Assembly (NCBI GenBank): GCA_963711095.1
Contig: CAVQCX010000018.1
Coordinates: 310,001 to 374,000, forward strand
Source of the DNA: CAVQCX01 sp963711095
GTDB lineage: Bacteria; Pseudomonadota; Gammaproteobacteria; Chromatiales; Chromatiaceae
Reading direction: 5' to 3'
DNA length: 64,000 nt
Below, in pieces: positions 49,838 through 59,221 of the stretch. Numbering within the stretch: the first letter of the stretch is position 1; the number at the start of each line of letters is the position of its first letter. Under the pieces are notes generated by a model that was given only the letters and a program-made list of their open reading frames with translations, was not told the origin of the DNA and made no database searches. Position numbers and translations under genes: made by a program.

Positions 49838-50641
49838 CTAAGGCCGACCGAACAATTTCCTGTGCATCCTTCCCAGCATATTGCGCGTTGCCAGTGCAAC
49901 GGACCGTCGGTACGAAAGCGGCATTGCTACATATGACCTTTTGTACGGACGACGCGGAAAGTCATTGGGGTTAGCTGCCATAGATTCTTCAAACACTTCT
50001 CGAAGCTCGTCACCCAGCTGGGGGTGCCCGAGTCGTTGCGCTATGGCAATAACCGAATCAGCGGCGTACCGCAACCGCCCAAGCCTTTTCTCGTGGTCCT
50101 GTATGTGCAGCATTGCCAAATCACGATAATCGTCCAGCTCGTTCGCCAATCGAATCGTGAGCACTTCCCGCTCCACTTGATCCAACGTATCGATGTCACC
50201 CAGGATTAGCCCAATATTGCGCATATCCCACCGAAGATTTGTATACCGGTAAACCAAGTCCTCCACGGTTGATCCAGCCCGCTCGCGCAGGTATCGCCGC
50301 TTCCTTTCTGAGGCCTTGTTGCTACCACGAAAAACGAAGCCGAAATCGCCTTGCTCATAACCCGCGTGCAACAGACCTGCCGTTACTACGGCCACGGGCT
50401 TCTCCAGGGACACCAGCACACCCGCGGTGCCAACCAAGTGGTCGACGAATGGCTTTCCATACGCGCGAAATCGTGCGGAAAACAGTTCAATAGCGAGGCC
50501 ATAGGCGTCGGCGACGCACCATACGTCGCCCTGCTCATAGCCGGCTGCGCGCATTTGCTGAAATAACTGCAAATTTGTCTGTGGCACACGCTCCAGCGAT
50601 ATCGGCGAAAATCCCTTCAGCAACGATTCCCCGCTATTCAC
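49838..50641 (-). CDS. HD-like domain protein (RelA/SpoT-type HD, unassigned)
   Basis: A 267-residue protein. Residues ~50-110 (LAIELFSARFRAYGKPFVDH, LVGTAGVLVSLEKPVAVVTA, GLLHAGYEQGDFG) follow the HD-domain pattern of (p)ppGpp synthetase/hydrolases (histidine in FVDHL, LLH pair), though a clear HD doublet is not visible. The rest is helical (MLHIQDHEKRLGRLRYAADS). Probably a metal-dependent phosphohydrolase-like protein. It is the last gene of a minus-strand group after two glycosyltransferases; the stop of the upstream gene overlaps it by 8 bases. Confidence 0.6.
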   Translation of the reverse strand: MNSGESLLKGFSPISLERVPQTNLQLFQQMRAAGYEQGDVWCVADAYGLAIELFSARFRAYGKPFVDHLVGTAGVLVSLEKPVAVVTAGLLHAGYEQGDFGFVFRGSNKASERKRRYLRERAGSTVEDLVYRYTNLRWDMRNIGLILGDIDTLDQVEREVLTIRLANELDDYRDLAMLHIQDHEKRLGRLRYAADSVIAIAQRLGHPQLGDELREVFEESMAANPNDFPRRPYKRSYVAMPLSYRRSVALATRNMLGRMHRKLFGRP

Positions 50642-51584
50642 GAATAAGGCCTTCCACCGCTTTCTTCACCCAGCGGGCGGCACGCGCGCACCTCCCGGCG
50701 ACAGTCCGTAGCCGCCATGGCACCTTGGATACTGTCGCCAGGCGACGATGTTTACGTCCCCACCCAATAGCATTATCGATGAAGGGGTCGTCGTGAGCCA
50801 ATTTCCACTTGTCACGAAAACGGTACGTGCTCTGCTTGTTCCATTCGTCACTCCAACGGAGCTCGAAATATGGAAGGTCAAGCTTGTCGAAGCGGGCCGA
50901 TATATCATATGCAATCAGAACCTCCGGTTCCAGATAGACAGAGCCTCCAGCGGCTCGGATCTGCATGGAGGCGTCTATGTGCTCATGCAGACTCATCAAC
51001 TGGTCATCGAAGGGACCAAGCGTCTCACGCACATCATTGCGAATCAGCACGCAGTGAAACTCGAACAGCTCCGTGGGCTCACGGGTGACTTGCGAGCGCA
51101 CTGTGGCAAGCGGCGTCTTTGCAAAGCGATGCCGGCTGTGAAGCAGGCGGCGTCCGTGAGCCTCATCGATATGCGCGGTCCCGCCTGCCATGTGCACAAC
51201 GCCACCGTCGATTTTTCCTTCCAGATACAGCGGACTTACCGCCCAGGCTCCGGTTTCCTCGGCGCACGCCACCAGACCACCGAGCCAGCCCGGCGTAACA
51301 ATCACGTCGTTGTCAACAAAAACGACATACTTGGTGGTAACGCTGGACCAAGCCAAATTGCGCGCCTGATTTGGCGTCAAATAGCTGTCTCTACGAATCA
51401 CCTTGAAGCCATGCCGGTCTGCTAGTGACTCTATCCGTGTGCGAATAGAGTCTGCAGAGTTTCCGTCAACCACTAAGAGCTCATACGGTGGTGAGGTGTG
51501 CTCAACAAGCCCCTGTATGGTCTCGATGGTCAGGCTATGGCGCTCCCGAGGCACCACCGCGATCGTAGCAAGGGTATCAGTCAT
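50634..51584 (-). CDS. Family 2 glycosyltransferase
   Basis: A 316-residue GT2 protein from ATG 51584 (MTDTLATIAVVPRERHSLTI). Nucleotide-sugar motifs are LLVVDGNSAD (residue ~35), VVFVDNDVIVTPGWL (DxD, residue ~90) and MSLHEHIDASMQIRAAGGSV (ED-like acceptor region). The upstream 66 bases that are also open are not homologous. Inverting GT; likely adds a sugar to a surface polysaccharide. Confidence 0.85.
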   Translation of the reverse strand: MTDTLATIAVVPRERHSLTIETIQGLVEHTSPPYELLVVDGNSADSIRTRIESLADRHGFKVIRRDSYLTPNQARNLAWSSVTTKYVVFVDNDVIVTPGWLGGLVACAEETGAWAVSPLYLEGKIDGGVVHMAGGTAHIDEAHGRRLLHSRHRFAKTPLATVRSQVTREPTELFEFHCVLIRNDVRETLGPFDDQLMSLHEHIDASMQIRAAGGSVYLEPEVLIAYDISARFDKLDLPYFELRWSDEWNKQSTYRFRDKWKLAHDDPFIDNAIGWGRKHRRLATVSKVPWRLRTVAGRCARAARWVKKAVEGLIRE

Positions 51585-51721
51585 AACCTTTCTCACAGCT
51601 GGCAGGCTATACAAATGTTGAGGTGTGGATCTCTGCTCAGAGCTAGTCACGGCCCCGTCGGTGACAGACCACCACCGGGCGGTCGGTTGGAAATCGCACC
51701 GACCGAGACAGGCTTCCAGCT
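51585..51721. other. Short intergenic region
   Basis: About 135 bases between two minus-strand glycosyltransferase genes; no gene or terminator is obvious. Confidence 0.5.
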
Positions 51722-52681
51722 CTATCTACCCGGCTTATTTCGCTTTATCTTCTTTTCAATACGCGGAAGATCCACGAAGGCAACGCCTCTGAAATCCAGC
51801 TTCATAGTCACTGGCGCCACGACTGCTGGCGCTTCGGTGTATTGAGAGCCCTCTATCCGCCGCCGACGCAGGTACCGGACGGCTCCCCGCAGCTCTGTGA
51901 CCAAACGACTTGGGTTTGGTCGCTTCAGGGCCTCAAGTAGCCACCGCCAAAGAAATGTATGGCGACCGGCCAGCGTGAATTTTGCGTAGTATGCCCCGCG
52001 CCCAACGCTATCAGCGCGTCGCCATTGTCTAAGTGTCGGGCCGCGTTTCCGCCGATGGTGATGGTATACAACGAGTTGTGGAACATACGCGCCAGTGAAT
52101 CCTGCCGTAGATGCACGCGCGAGGTAGTCAATGTCATCACAGCGAAACTCTGTGCCAGGTCCGAACATCGGGTCGAAAGGACCGACTGTCTCGATCACGT
52201 GTCGTTTGAATGCCATGTTGGCGCCTAGCAAGCAACCTGCCCGTAGAAATCGACCCGGCGGTATGAATCTAAACTGGTCTCCAACCACTATGGCGTAGCC
52301 TGCATCAGTCGGGTCATAGAGCAACACGCGCCCCCCGCAGTATTGATACTCAGCAGTATCGAACAGCCGATTCACGACTTCCAGGTAGCGCTCGCCCAAA
52401 TAGCAGTCGTCATCTATGAAGGCAATGGTATCGCCCACAGCCTCAGCCAGTCCCGCATTCAGGGCCCGCGATTTCCCTGGAACGGGCTCGCAAACGATCG
52501 ACACGGGAAAGCCCGCTGCGTCTCTGAACTGGCTCAGAATCTTAGCGGTGTCGTCCGTGGAGCCGTTGTCAACAACAATCAGCTCGGCGCCGATCCGCCT
52601 CATCCCCGCTTCATCGACGCTACTCAAGCAGGCTTTTACCTGTGCTGAGCGGTTTCGCGTGGCAATAATCAAGGTGACCAT
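51722..52681 (-). CDS. Family 2 glycosyltransferase
   Basis: A 319-residue GT2 protein from ATG 52681 (MVTLIIATRNRSAQVKACLS), with AELIVVDNGSTDDTAKILSQ, the DxD block IAFIDDDCYLGERYLEVV, and FDPMFGPGTEFRCDDIDYLA as the acceptor region. The C-terminal part is basic (RYLRRRRIEGSQ) and then IEKKIKRNKPGR. The first 5 codons before 52681 could extend it to TTG 52696. It works on the same pathway as the neighbouring transferase by position. Confidence 0.87.
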   Translation of the reverse strand: MVTLIIATRNRSAQVKACLSSVDEAGMRRIGAELIVVDNGSTDDTAKILSQFRDAAGFPVSIVCEPVPGKSRALNAGLAEAVGDTIAFIDDDCYLGERYLEVVNRLFDTAEYQYCGGRVLLYDPTDAGYAIVVGDQFRFIPPGRFLRAGCLLGANMAFKRHVIETVGPFDPMFGPGTEFRCDDIDYLARASTAGFTGAYVPQLVVYHHHRRKRGPTLRQWRRADSVGRGAYYAKFTLAGRHTFLWRWLLEALKRPNPSRLVTELRGAVRYLRRRRIEGSQYTEAPAVVAPVTMKLDFRGVAFVDLPRIEKKIKRNKPGR

Positions 52682-52708
52682 AGGGATTCCGAGCAAGGAA
52701 ACCGGGCC

Positions 52709-53344
52709 CTATTTCCAGGCCACCGACGCTAGAGCCCTATTCATCTTTTCGTCGGGCCAGCGCACTGCAGGGCTCGGCAGCTCCGTCCTGGCGCTGGTGC
52801 CACTGCCTGTTCCGGGCGTGCTGAGCTCGGTAAGCCCACCTTGGTTTTTCAGATATACCCCCTTACCACCTATCAGCGCCACCTCCAGCTTGCCACGCGT
52901 AAAATACCCATACCCCACCCAAAAGTCGGTACCACGGATGCCGAGGGTGGCGTTTGGAGCGATCACCGTGAACCGTGGATCAGATCCTTTCCCAAGCATG
53001 CCGGTGACTGCGCGAAACACGCCTTTCAACAGGCGCATCGTCGCCTCACCGGTTTTGCTCGACACTTTGTAACGGAATCGCTGCACTCGTATCTGCGTCT
53101 GGCCCCCCAAGGTGAGCAACGAGTCGTCGATCATCTTTACGGCCAATCGCGCTCCCGCTGTAGTGATCAGCGTATCGCCTTCATGGACTGGGCTGCTCAT
53201 AGATAAAGGATGCTCGCCCGCAGCGTCTCGAGCCATCGCATGGCCTTTCACAAAAACCACTGCGCCGACCTTGCCGGCTCCGAACGCCGTACCGGTGAAC
53301 AGCATACTGGAAAGTAGAATGAGCAGCAGATAGTGATCGCGCAT
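52709..53344 (-). CDS. FecR-like domain periplasmic protein
   Basis: A 211-residue exported protein. Signal peptide MRDHYLLLILLSSMLFTGTAF ending FGA; then a FecR/phage-tail-like beta domain: GAVVFVKGHAMARDAAGEHP, LSMSSPVHEGDTLITTAGAR, LAVKMIDDSLLTLGGQTQIR and PNATLGIRGTDFWVGYGYF. In polysaccharide loci FecR-like proteins are envelope sensors or structural parts. First gene of the minus-strand group that contains the glycosyltransferases. Confidence 0.82.
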   Translation of the reverse strand: MRDHYLLLILLSSMLFTGTAFGAGKVGAVVFVKGHAMARDAAGEHPLSMSSPVHEGDTLITTAGARLAVKMIDDSLLTLGGQTQIRVQRFRYKVSSKTGEATMRLLKGVFRAVTGMLGKGSDPRFTVIAPNATLGIRGTDFWVGYGYFTRGKLEVALIGGKGVYLKNQGGLTELSTPGTGSGTSARTELPSPAVRWPDEKMNRALASVAWK

Positions 53345-53563
53345 GATGAGTGAGCACCGAAGTCATTGGTAAAGCCGCATCAGTCTCGGACGGTCCGGGG
53401 ATGAGTCTGTCGGCGCCGTCGGCCGCCTGGGTGAGGCGGAAAGGATGACACAGCGGTACAGGGGACTGGCCCGAGCGTTACGGGGATGATAGGCCGCGCG
53501 CCTCCGTGCAAGGCATGCGCACCTCCCGGGCACTGAGCAGCCAGCCGAGTCCTGGAGCGCAGA
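53345..53563. other. Intergenic region
   Basis: About 220 bases that carry the upstream region of the minus-strand FecR gene and the downstream region of the Hsp70 operon. No gene seen. Confidence 0.45.
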
Positions 53564-53842
53564 TCAGTTCGGGCTCGGCGCCTGGGTGGCAGGCGCCCTG
53601 CCGACCTCGGCCCTGGCCAGTGCGAGCATCGCCGACACAAGGGGATCGCGGCACAGCGCCTGGGCTCGGCTCAGGGTGCGGATGGCAGCGCCCATCTCGC
53701 CCCTGGCCAGGTGCCCCGCCGCGCGGCCGGCCAGGCTCTGATGGGCCTGCTCGACGACCCGTAGCGTGGCCAGCTCCAGGCCGCAGCGCCGGCAGCTGTC
53801 CCCGTCATCGAGACGGGCGCGGCAGTTGGGGCAGCGCTCCAC
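53564..53842 (-). CDS. Zinc-ribbon protein of the Hsp70 operon
   Basis: A 92-residue protein. The N-terminus MERCPNCRARLDDGDSCRRC is a CxxC...CxxC zinc ribbon. A helical section (LATLRVVEQAHQSLAGRAAG, HLARGEMGAAIRTLSRAQAL) then resembles one TPR unit. It starts 4 bases after the Hsp70 stop, so it is the last gene of the chaperone operon. It may help link the operon's TPR protein or client to Hsp70; that is inference. Confidence 0.75.
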   Translation of the reverse strand: MERCPNCRARLDDGDSCRRCGLELATLRVVEQAHQSLAGRAAGHLARGEMGAAIRTLSRAQALCRDPLVSAMLALARAEVGRAPATQAPSPN

Positions 53843-53846
53843 AGGA

Positions 53847-55574
53847 TCAGGATTCGAGGTAGTAGATCAGGTCCGACAGCTCGTCGCCGGCCTTGCGCAG
53901 GGCCGCCTGGTCGGTTTCTTCGAGGGCATCCCGCAGGGCCTCGGCGAGGTCCGCCAGGTCCTCCCGGTCTTCGGCGCTCGCAGCCTCCATCAGCCGCTCG
54001 GCCTTCTCGATGAGGGCCCGCGCCTGCACCGCCTCGCGGTCGTGACCGTCGGGGGCCGTGGCCTGGCCGTCTATCAAGGCCCCGAGGCGCTCGCGCGCCG
54101 CCGCCATCTCCTCCTGCTCGAAGCGGGCAGTGGCGTTGTCGATGGTGATCTGCTTCTCCAGGCCGGTCTTCTTCTCCTTGGAGCTGACCTTGAGGATGCC
54201 GTTCACATCGAGCGAGAAGGTGGTGATGATCTCATTGCCCGCCGGTACCTTGCTCAGGCCCTCGATCCGGAAGGAGCCGATCTCGGTGTTGTTCAAGGCA
54301 TCGGGGTCCTCGCCCTGGTAGATGCGCACGTCTATGGCCGGCTGGCCGTCCTCCACGGTGGAAAAGGCGTCGCTCTTGGTCACCGGGATGGGCGTGTTCT
54401 TGCGGATCAGCGGCACGAAGGTGAAGGGATAGGGCTGGCCGTTGAGCAGGCCGATGGCGCTGGTGCCGAAGGTGTAGGGCGTGACGTCCACCAGCACGCC
54501 GGAGACCTTCTGCCCGGCGATGACCGCCGCCTGGATGGCCGCGCCGCCGGCCACGCAGAGATCCGGATTCACCTCGCTGCGCGGCTGCATGCCGAGCAGC
54601 TCCTCCAATCGTTGCTGGATCAGGGGGGTGCGGGTGGCACCGCCGACCAGCAGCACCTCGCTCAGATCGGCGATGGCGAGCCCGGCTCCCTCCAGGGCGG
54701 TGTGCACCGCCTCGAGGGTCTCGTCGATGAAGGGGGCGATCATCGCCTCGTAGTCGACGCGCGCCAGCTCCAAGGACAGGTGCAGCGGCTGCCCGCCCCG
54801 GCCGAGCAGATACTCCTCCTCTACCCGGGCGTATGGGGCATCGCTGAGGGCGATCTTGGCCGTCTCGGCGGCGCGACCCAGGCGCGCCACGGCAGCGCGG
54901 TCCTGGCTCGGGTCGGTGCCCTGCTCCCGCAGCTGGGCCATCAGGTGATCGAGCACCTTGGCGTCGAAGTCGTCGCCGCCCAGGTGATTGTTGCCGTGGC
55001 TCGCCAGCACCTCTGTGACGTCGCGGCTCAGGCGCACCACCGAGACGTCGAAGGTGCCCCCGCCCAGGTCATAGACCAGGATGTTCTTGGGCTCATGGTG
55101 GTCGACCTCATAGGCCAGGGCGGCAGCGGTGGGCTCGTTGATGATGCGCACCACCTCCAACCCGGCCAGCTCGCCGGCGTCACGGGTGGCCTGGCGCTGG
55201 GCGTCGGAGAAGAACGCCGGCACGGTGATCACCGCCTTGTGAATCCGCGTGCCCAGGTCCACCTCCGCCGCGGCCTTGAGCCGGCCCAGGATCATGGCCG
55301 AGATCTCCTGCGGGCTGTACGCCTGATCGCCCATGGGGAGCTTGACCGGCTCGCCCATGCGCCGCTTCACGGAGCGCACCGTGCGCTCCGGGTGCAGGGT
55401 GTATTGGTTGCGGGCCTGGGTGCCGACCAGCAGGCTGCCCTCGTCGGACAGGCCCACCACCGAGGGCATGATCTCGCCGCCGTCCACGGCGATGACCCGG
55501 ACCCGCCCGTTCTCCACCACCGCAACCTCGGAATTGGTGGTGCCCAGGTCGATGCCGACGATGATCTCGCTCAC
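53847..55574 (-). CDS. Hsp70 family molecular chaperone (DnaK/HscA-like)
   Basis: A 575-residue Hsp70. ATPase landmarks: IIVGIDLGTTNSEVAVVENG, NILVYDLGGGTFDVSVVRLS and EVLLVGGATRTPLIQQRL. The substrate-binding domain follows (residues ~380-520) with LSKVPAGNEIITTFSLDVNG. It is shorter than DnaK (~638) and lacks the EEVD end, ending SDLIYYLES. Two lines of evidence point to a dedicated chaperone: the shorter length and the operon with its own J-type protein and GrpE-like factor. A 625-residue antisense frame is an artefact of GC bias. Confidence 0.95.
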   Translation of the reverse strand: MSEIIVGIDLGTTNSEVAVVENGRVRVIAVDGGEIMPSVVGLSDEGSLLVGTQARNQYTLHPERTVRSVKRRMGEPVKLPMGDQAYSPQEISAMILGRLKAAAEVDLGTRIHKAVITVPAFFSDAQRQATRDAGELAGLEVVRIINEPTAAALAYEVDHHEPKNILVYDLGGGTFDVSVVRLSRDVTEVLASHGNNHLGGDDFDAKVLDHLMAQLREQGTDPSQDRAAVARLGRAAETAKIALSDAPYARVEEEYLLGRGGQPLHLSLELARVDYEAMIAPFIDETLEAVHTALEGAGLAIADLSEVLLVGGATRTPLIQQRLEELLGMQPRSEVNPDLCVAGGAAIQAAVIAGQKVSGVLVDVTPYTFGTSAIGLLNGQPYPFTFVPLIRKNTPIPVTKSDAFSTVEDGQPAIDVRIYQGEDPDALNNTEIGSFRIEGLSKVPAGNEIITTFSLDVNGILKVSSKEKKTGLEKQITIDNATARFEQEEMAAARERLGALIDGQATAPDGHDREAVQARALIEKAERLMEAASAEDREDLADLAEALRDALEETDQAALRKAGDELSDLIYYLES

Positions 55575-56218
55575 TTGGAATGCTCCTCGATCTTGTTGAC
55601 CACCACTTCCGCCAGGCGCAGCAGCTCGTCGCCGCGCCTGTAGCCCAGGCGCAGCTCCGCCACCACCTCCGCGGGTGCGTGCGCCGGGTCCGCCACCACC
55701 TCCACCGCGTGCATGAGCGCGGGGTCGAAACGCAGGCCCAGCACGGGGATGGGGCGGACATCCCGGCGCAGCAGAGTCTCGTCGAGCCGACGCAGGCTCA
55801 TCCCCAGGCCCTCGGCGATGCCCGCCACGAACCGGTCCGCCCCGCCTCGCCGAGCCAGCCAGCCCGCCCTATATCCCTCGGCATGGGCCTGGCTGTCCCA
55901 GAGCCGGTCACGCAGCTCGACCAGCTCCAGCAGCAGGCTGCGCTCGGCCTTGCGGGCCTGAGCCTGCGCCGCTTCCCGGCTGCCGGCGAGCTCGGCGGCC
56001 TGACGCTCGTTGGTCTGCTTGAGGGTATCGAACAGGACCCCGAACTGCTCCAGCGCGGACTTGACCTGGCGGGACTCGATCTTGACCTCGCTCTTGAGCG
56101 CCGCCAGCTCCGCCAGCAGGGTGAACAGGTCGGGGGTCGCGGGCTCTTCCTCGACGGTCCCCGGCGCCTCCAGCAGGGCCCGGAAGCGGGTGACCAGCTG
56201 CTCGGTGGTGCTGTCCAT
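55571..56218 (-). CDS. GrpE-like nucleotide exchange factor
   Basis: A 215-residue protein. The N-terminal half is a long coiled-coil helix (AELAALKSEVKIESRQVKSA, LEQFGVLFDTLKQTNERQAA, ELAGSREAAQAQARKAERSL), and the C-terminal half (RRDVRPIPVLGLRFDPALMH, HAPAEVVAELRLGYRRGDEL, LRLAEVVVNKIEEH) has the beta-wing typical of GrpE (Q/RxGYxxxxxxLRxAxVxVxK). Its stop overlaps the Hsp70 start by 4 bases. A dedicated exchange factor for the neighbouring Hsp70. Confidence 0.88.
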   Translation of the reverse strand: MDSTTEQLVTRFRALLEAPGTVEEEPATPDLFTLLAELAALKSEVKIESRQVKSALEQFGVLFDTLKQTNERQAAELAGSREAAQAQARKAERSLLLELVELRDRLWDSQAHAEGYRAGWLARRGGADRFVAGIAEGLGMSLRRLDETLLRRDVRPIPVLGLRFDPALMHAVEVVADPAHAPAEVVAELRLGYRRGDELLRLAEVVVNKIEEHSK

Positions 56219-56220
56219 GG

Positions 56221-56514
56221 TCAGCCCCCACCCCGCAGCAGTGCTTCGATCACGACTCGTGCGGGCCGGCGCGGCTGACTGGCAGGCGCGGCGCGCTCCA
56301 GGATGTCCTCGAGCGAAGGCGGGGTGCGGTCGAACAATAGGTATGCGAGGCGCTCACGCCGGGTCCGGATCTTCTCGAAGGCCTCGCGCAGGCCCTCGAA
56401 GCGCCGGGGGTCGAGCTCCGGCGGACACTGGCGTATGGCCTCTCGATAGGCAGCCTCGACGGCCGCGTCGTCGGTATCCTCCGCCACCCCGAGGATCAGA
56501 TAGGGATCGCTCAT
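56221..56514 (-). CDS. Degenerate J-domain protein lacking the HPD motif
   Basis: A 97-residue protein. MSDPYLILGVAEDTDDAAVE, AAYREAIRQCPPELDPRRFE, GLREAFEKIRTRRERLAYLL is a J-domain: helix I, helix II, the loop, and helix III ending in the FEKIRTxxxR region. The loop reads CPPELDP where HPD would be expected, so the canonical Hsp70-stimulating motif is missing. The rest of the J-fold is well conserved. It lies 2 bases upstream of the GrpE-like gene and overlaps the last base of the TPR gene. Confidence 0.78.
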   Translation of the reverse strand: MSDPYLILGVAEDTDDAAVEAAYREAIRQCPPELDPRRFEGLREAFEKIRTRRERLAYLLFDRTPPSLEDILERAAPASQPRRPARVVIEALLRGGG

Positions 56515-59035
56515 CAGAACGGGTCCAAGTCGAATTGCTCCAGATCGGGTGGCTGCTGCCCTTTGCCTTTGCGCTTGCGCGCCGAGGATCGCCGCGGCTC
56601 GTCCAATGGAGGCATGGCCAGCCCCGGAAACGGAAAGCCGGCGAATGCGGCGGGGTCGGCGTCTACGGCCTCGAGCAGGGCGCGGAACCTGGCGGGCCCG
56701 AGGTCACGCTGAATCTCGCGGAATGCCTCTGCGATGGGGCCGCCCGCGTTCATGATCGCCAGGACGCCCTCGACGCCCAGCATCTCGACCATTTTGGCGA
56801 ACAGAGCGGCCGGGCCGGCTTCGCCCGGTCCGTGCGGCAGCCAGGGCTCGGGCGGGTGGCTCACCTCCCAGACCCGCTCCAGCACCTCCTCGAGCCTGAC
56901 CGCCAGGCGCATGTCCCCGGCCTCCCGTGCCCGTCGCTCGGCGTCCTCGAGCCGCTCGATCTCCCGCTCCTCGATCCCCAGGTAGCCACGCTCGGCATGC
57001 TTGGCCTCGAACAGATGCAGCTCGAACAGCGGCTCTCCCGGATATCGCCGCAAAGCGCCCCGGGCGAAGCCGAGGCGTGCCTTGTGCATGTCTGCACGGG
57101 CGAGGGTCTCGCAAGCGGACTCCAACTGGCCCCGTTCCAGCTCCAGCCGGGCGGCGGACTGCAGCGGCGCGGAAAAGCCGTCCAACAAGCGGGACGGCAG
57201 CGCGACGCCGGCATCCTGGTAGGCGCGCAGCCGGGCCAGGAAGCCCAGCAGGTCGTCAGGCCGCACTTGCGGGGGCTTGGACCAGCCGAGCCCGGCAAAC
57301 AGCTCCTGCGTGGAAACGCCGCTCTGTGCGGCCTCCACGCCCAGCGTGAGCCTTGCGGCCAGACCATTGCCGAGTCTCTCGGCCAGGGAGCGCAGCCGCT
57401 CGAGGCCTTCGGCCTCACTCTCGACAAGCACCACAAAGCCACGCAGCAGCTCCACCTTGTCGCCCATACGCTCGCCACGGACCCATTCGCCGGCCTCATC
57501 CAGCGCCTTGGCGGCCAGGTCAGTGCGCCCGCTGCGCAGGCTCTTGCGGGCATGGGCGACATGGGCGTCCACCAAACGCTCTCGAACCCCCGTGTTGATC
57601 GGGTCGACCAAGAGTATCTCGCGACCTATGCCCGCGGCCTTCTTGAAGGCCCCACCGGCCAGCGCGGTCTCCATGGCCGCGATCAGCACCGGTTTGTCGG
57701 CCGGCCAGTGCGCCCGCGCGTGTCTGAGCAGACGACGGCTTTCGTTGAGCTTGCCGGTGCGCCGGTAATGATCGATCAGCCTCAGCCAAGTCTCGCGATC
57801 ATCGGGGTCGTACGCCAAGCTGGACTCCAGCTGCGACGCCGCCAACCGCGTCAGCTCGTCCGACCCCTCGCCATGGGCCCGCTGCGGCTCGAGTATCCCG
57901 AGCAGCCGATCGGCGCGACGCAGCACCAGGGCGAGGGCGAGCGCCGCATCGGTCCCGGGGCGCGGCTTGAGGTCCTCGATGATCGGTCCGGCATAGTGCT
58001 CCCAGCCCTCCAGGATGTCCCAGGGGTCCCGCTCCTCCTCTCTCTGCCAGGCCTGCAGCAGCCCCGACTCAGACGGCGTCAGCCTCAGGCCCGGCAGGCG
58101 GCGCGTGCCGCTCCGGGCGGCCTGAAACATCAGCCTCAGCAAAGCACGACGCGACCAGTCGGCCCCCAGCGCCTGGCTATTGCGTTGCACTACGCCGGCC
58201 AAGGCCTGGGGCGAAGGATCGTCTCCCAGGGTGCTCAGCTCTCGCCACAGCTCGCAGCGCGCGGCAGACCACCCCCGCAGCGCGAACACCAGCTCCCGGC
58301 CCGCCTGATCCAGGCCCCGGAGGCGGCCGGGAGCTCGCGCTCGGGCAGCAAGGCCAACGCGGCGGCAACGGCCAGCCCCCCGAAGGGGGAGTCCTGGTCG
58401 ATGCGCGCAAGCTGTCGCGCCGCCTCCTGGGGGGCCTCGGCCTGCCGGGCCAGGGCCTTGAGGATCTGGGCGAAGTCCCGATAGGGCGAGCGAAACGCAA
58501 TCGACCCCAGCGCCTCGCCGAGCGTCGGGTCGTCGCCGCTGCAGTAGGCGCTCAGCGCCCGGCGCGCCGCCTGCCCATCGACCAGCACCGGGTCATCGGC
58601 GACGAGCCGATTCGCGATCTCCTCGCCCCCGGCCAGGTAGCGGGCGGCGAGATGGGCCCGCACCGACGAGCCAAGGGCCGCGTCGTTCGCCACGCTCGGA
58701 TGCCGGTACAGATCCAGGGCACGCTCGGTGCGCCCCAGCCGAATCAGCAGCCCGAGATGCTCGGAATGCACGGGCAGATCGCCGAGCAGGGCGCGGTTCT
58801 CCCACATCACCAGCGCCTCCTTGTCCATCCTCTTGGCCGCCAGCTGCCGGGCGCGGCCCTGGTAGGCTGCCGCCAGGCCTTCATTCAGCGCCGGATCCTG
58901 CTTCGCGAGCGCCTTGTAGGCCGAGATCGCCTCGCGAAAACGCCCGGCCTCCAGATCCGCCAGGGCGGATTCAAGGGAGGGCACGGGCGTTCGCCCGCCG
59001 GGAGCCGCTGGATGCTTCTTGCGTTTTTTGCGCAT
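56514..59035 (-). pseudogene. TPR-like helical protein of the Hsp70 operon, one frameshift
   Basis: The first part (ATG 59035, MRKKRKKHPAAPGGRTPVPS, DLEAGRFREAISAYKALAKQ, DPALNEGLAAAYQGRARQLA) is in one frame and reaches LALLPERELPAAS near 58320. The second part continues in a shifted frame with RGLDQAGRELVFALRGWSAA and runs to 56514 (QQPPDLEQFDLDPF). The combined protein is ~840 residues, all helical repeats, ending in an acidic-aromatic tail reminiscent of EEVD-like Hsp70 contacts. The total length (2522 nt) is one base short of a multiple of three, so a single-base deletion at the C/G-rich site ~58314-58322 explains it. Could also be an assembly error. Confidence 0.72.
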
Positions 59036-59143
59036 GCCGAGGGGTTGCCGAAGTAAGGGGCGGATACGGCTCACGCCCGAGAAAATCGCGGAAGTATAAC
59101 TTGTAATGACTCCAGGGGCCCGACGACGAGGGCCAAATCAGCG
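59036..59143. other. Short intergenic region
   Basis: Upstream region of the TPR gene, which is read on the minus strand. No gene seen. Confidence 0.4.
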
Positions 59144-59221
59144 ACCTGCTGCCGGTAGTGATCATGGCACCCATACCGCTGACCATCATCGGCATCCTGC
59201 CTGGGCACGCGCTGCTGGGCG
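59144..59221 (+). pseudogene. RND permease fragment (78 bp)
   Basis: The frame reads LLPVVIMAPIPLTIIGILPG then HALLGE, the same helix as PLVIMAPIPLTIIGILPGHA of the permease at 34701-37910 (about 37495-37570). Nucleotide identity to that copy is high by eye (~85-90 percent), but the fragment is not flanked by more permease sequence. It is a relic of another RND pump or a piece copied from a related one. Confidence 0.75.

Noticed and set aside
53766..55643. 625-residue open frame antisense to Hsp70
   Set aside because: Antisense open frames are known over dnaK genes in GC-rich genomes; composition (Leu/Gly/His/Gln) is not protein-like and no RBS is present.
56010..58484. 824-residue open frame antisense to the TPR/J/GrpE genes
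   Set aside because: Mirror of conserved genes on the other strand, low-complexity composition.
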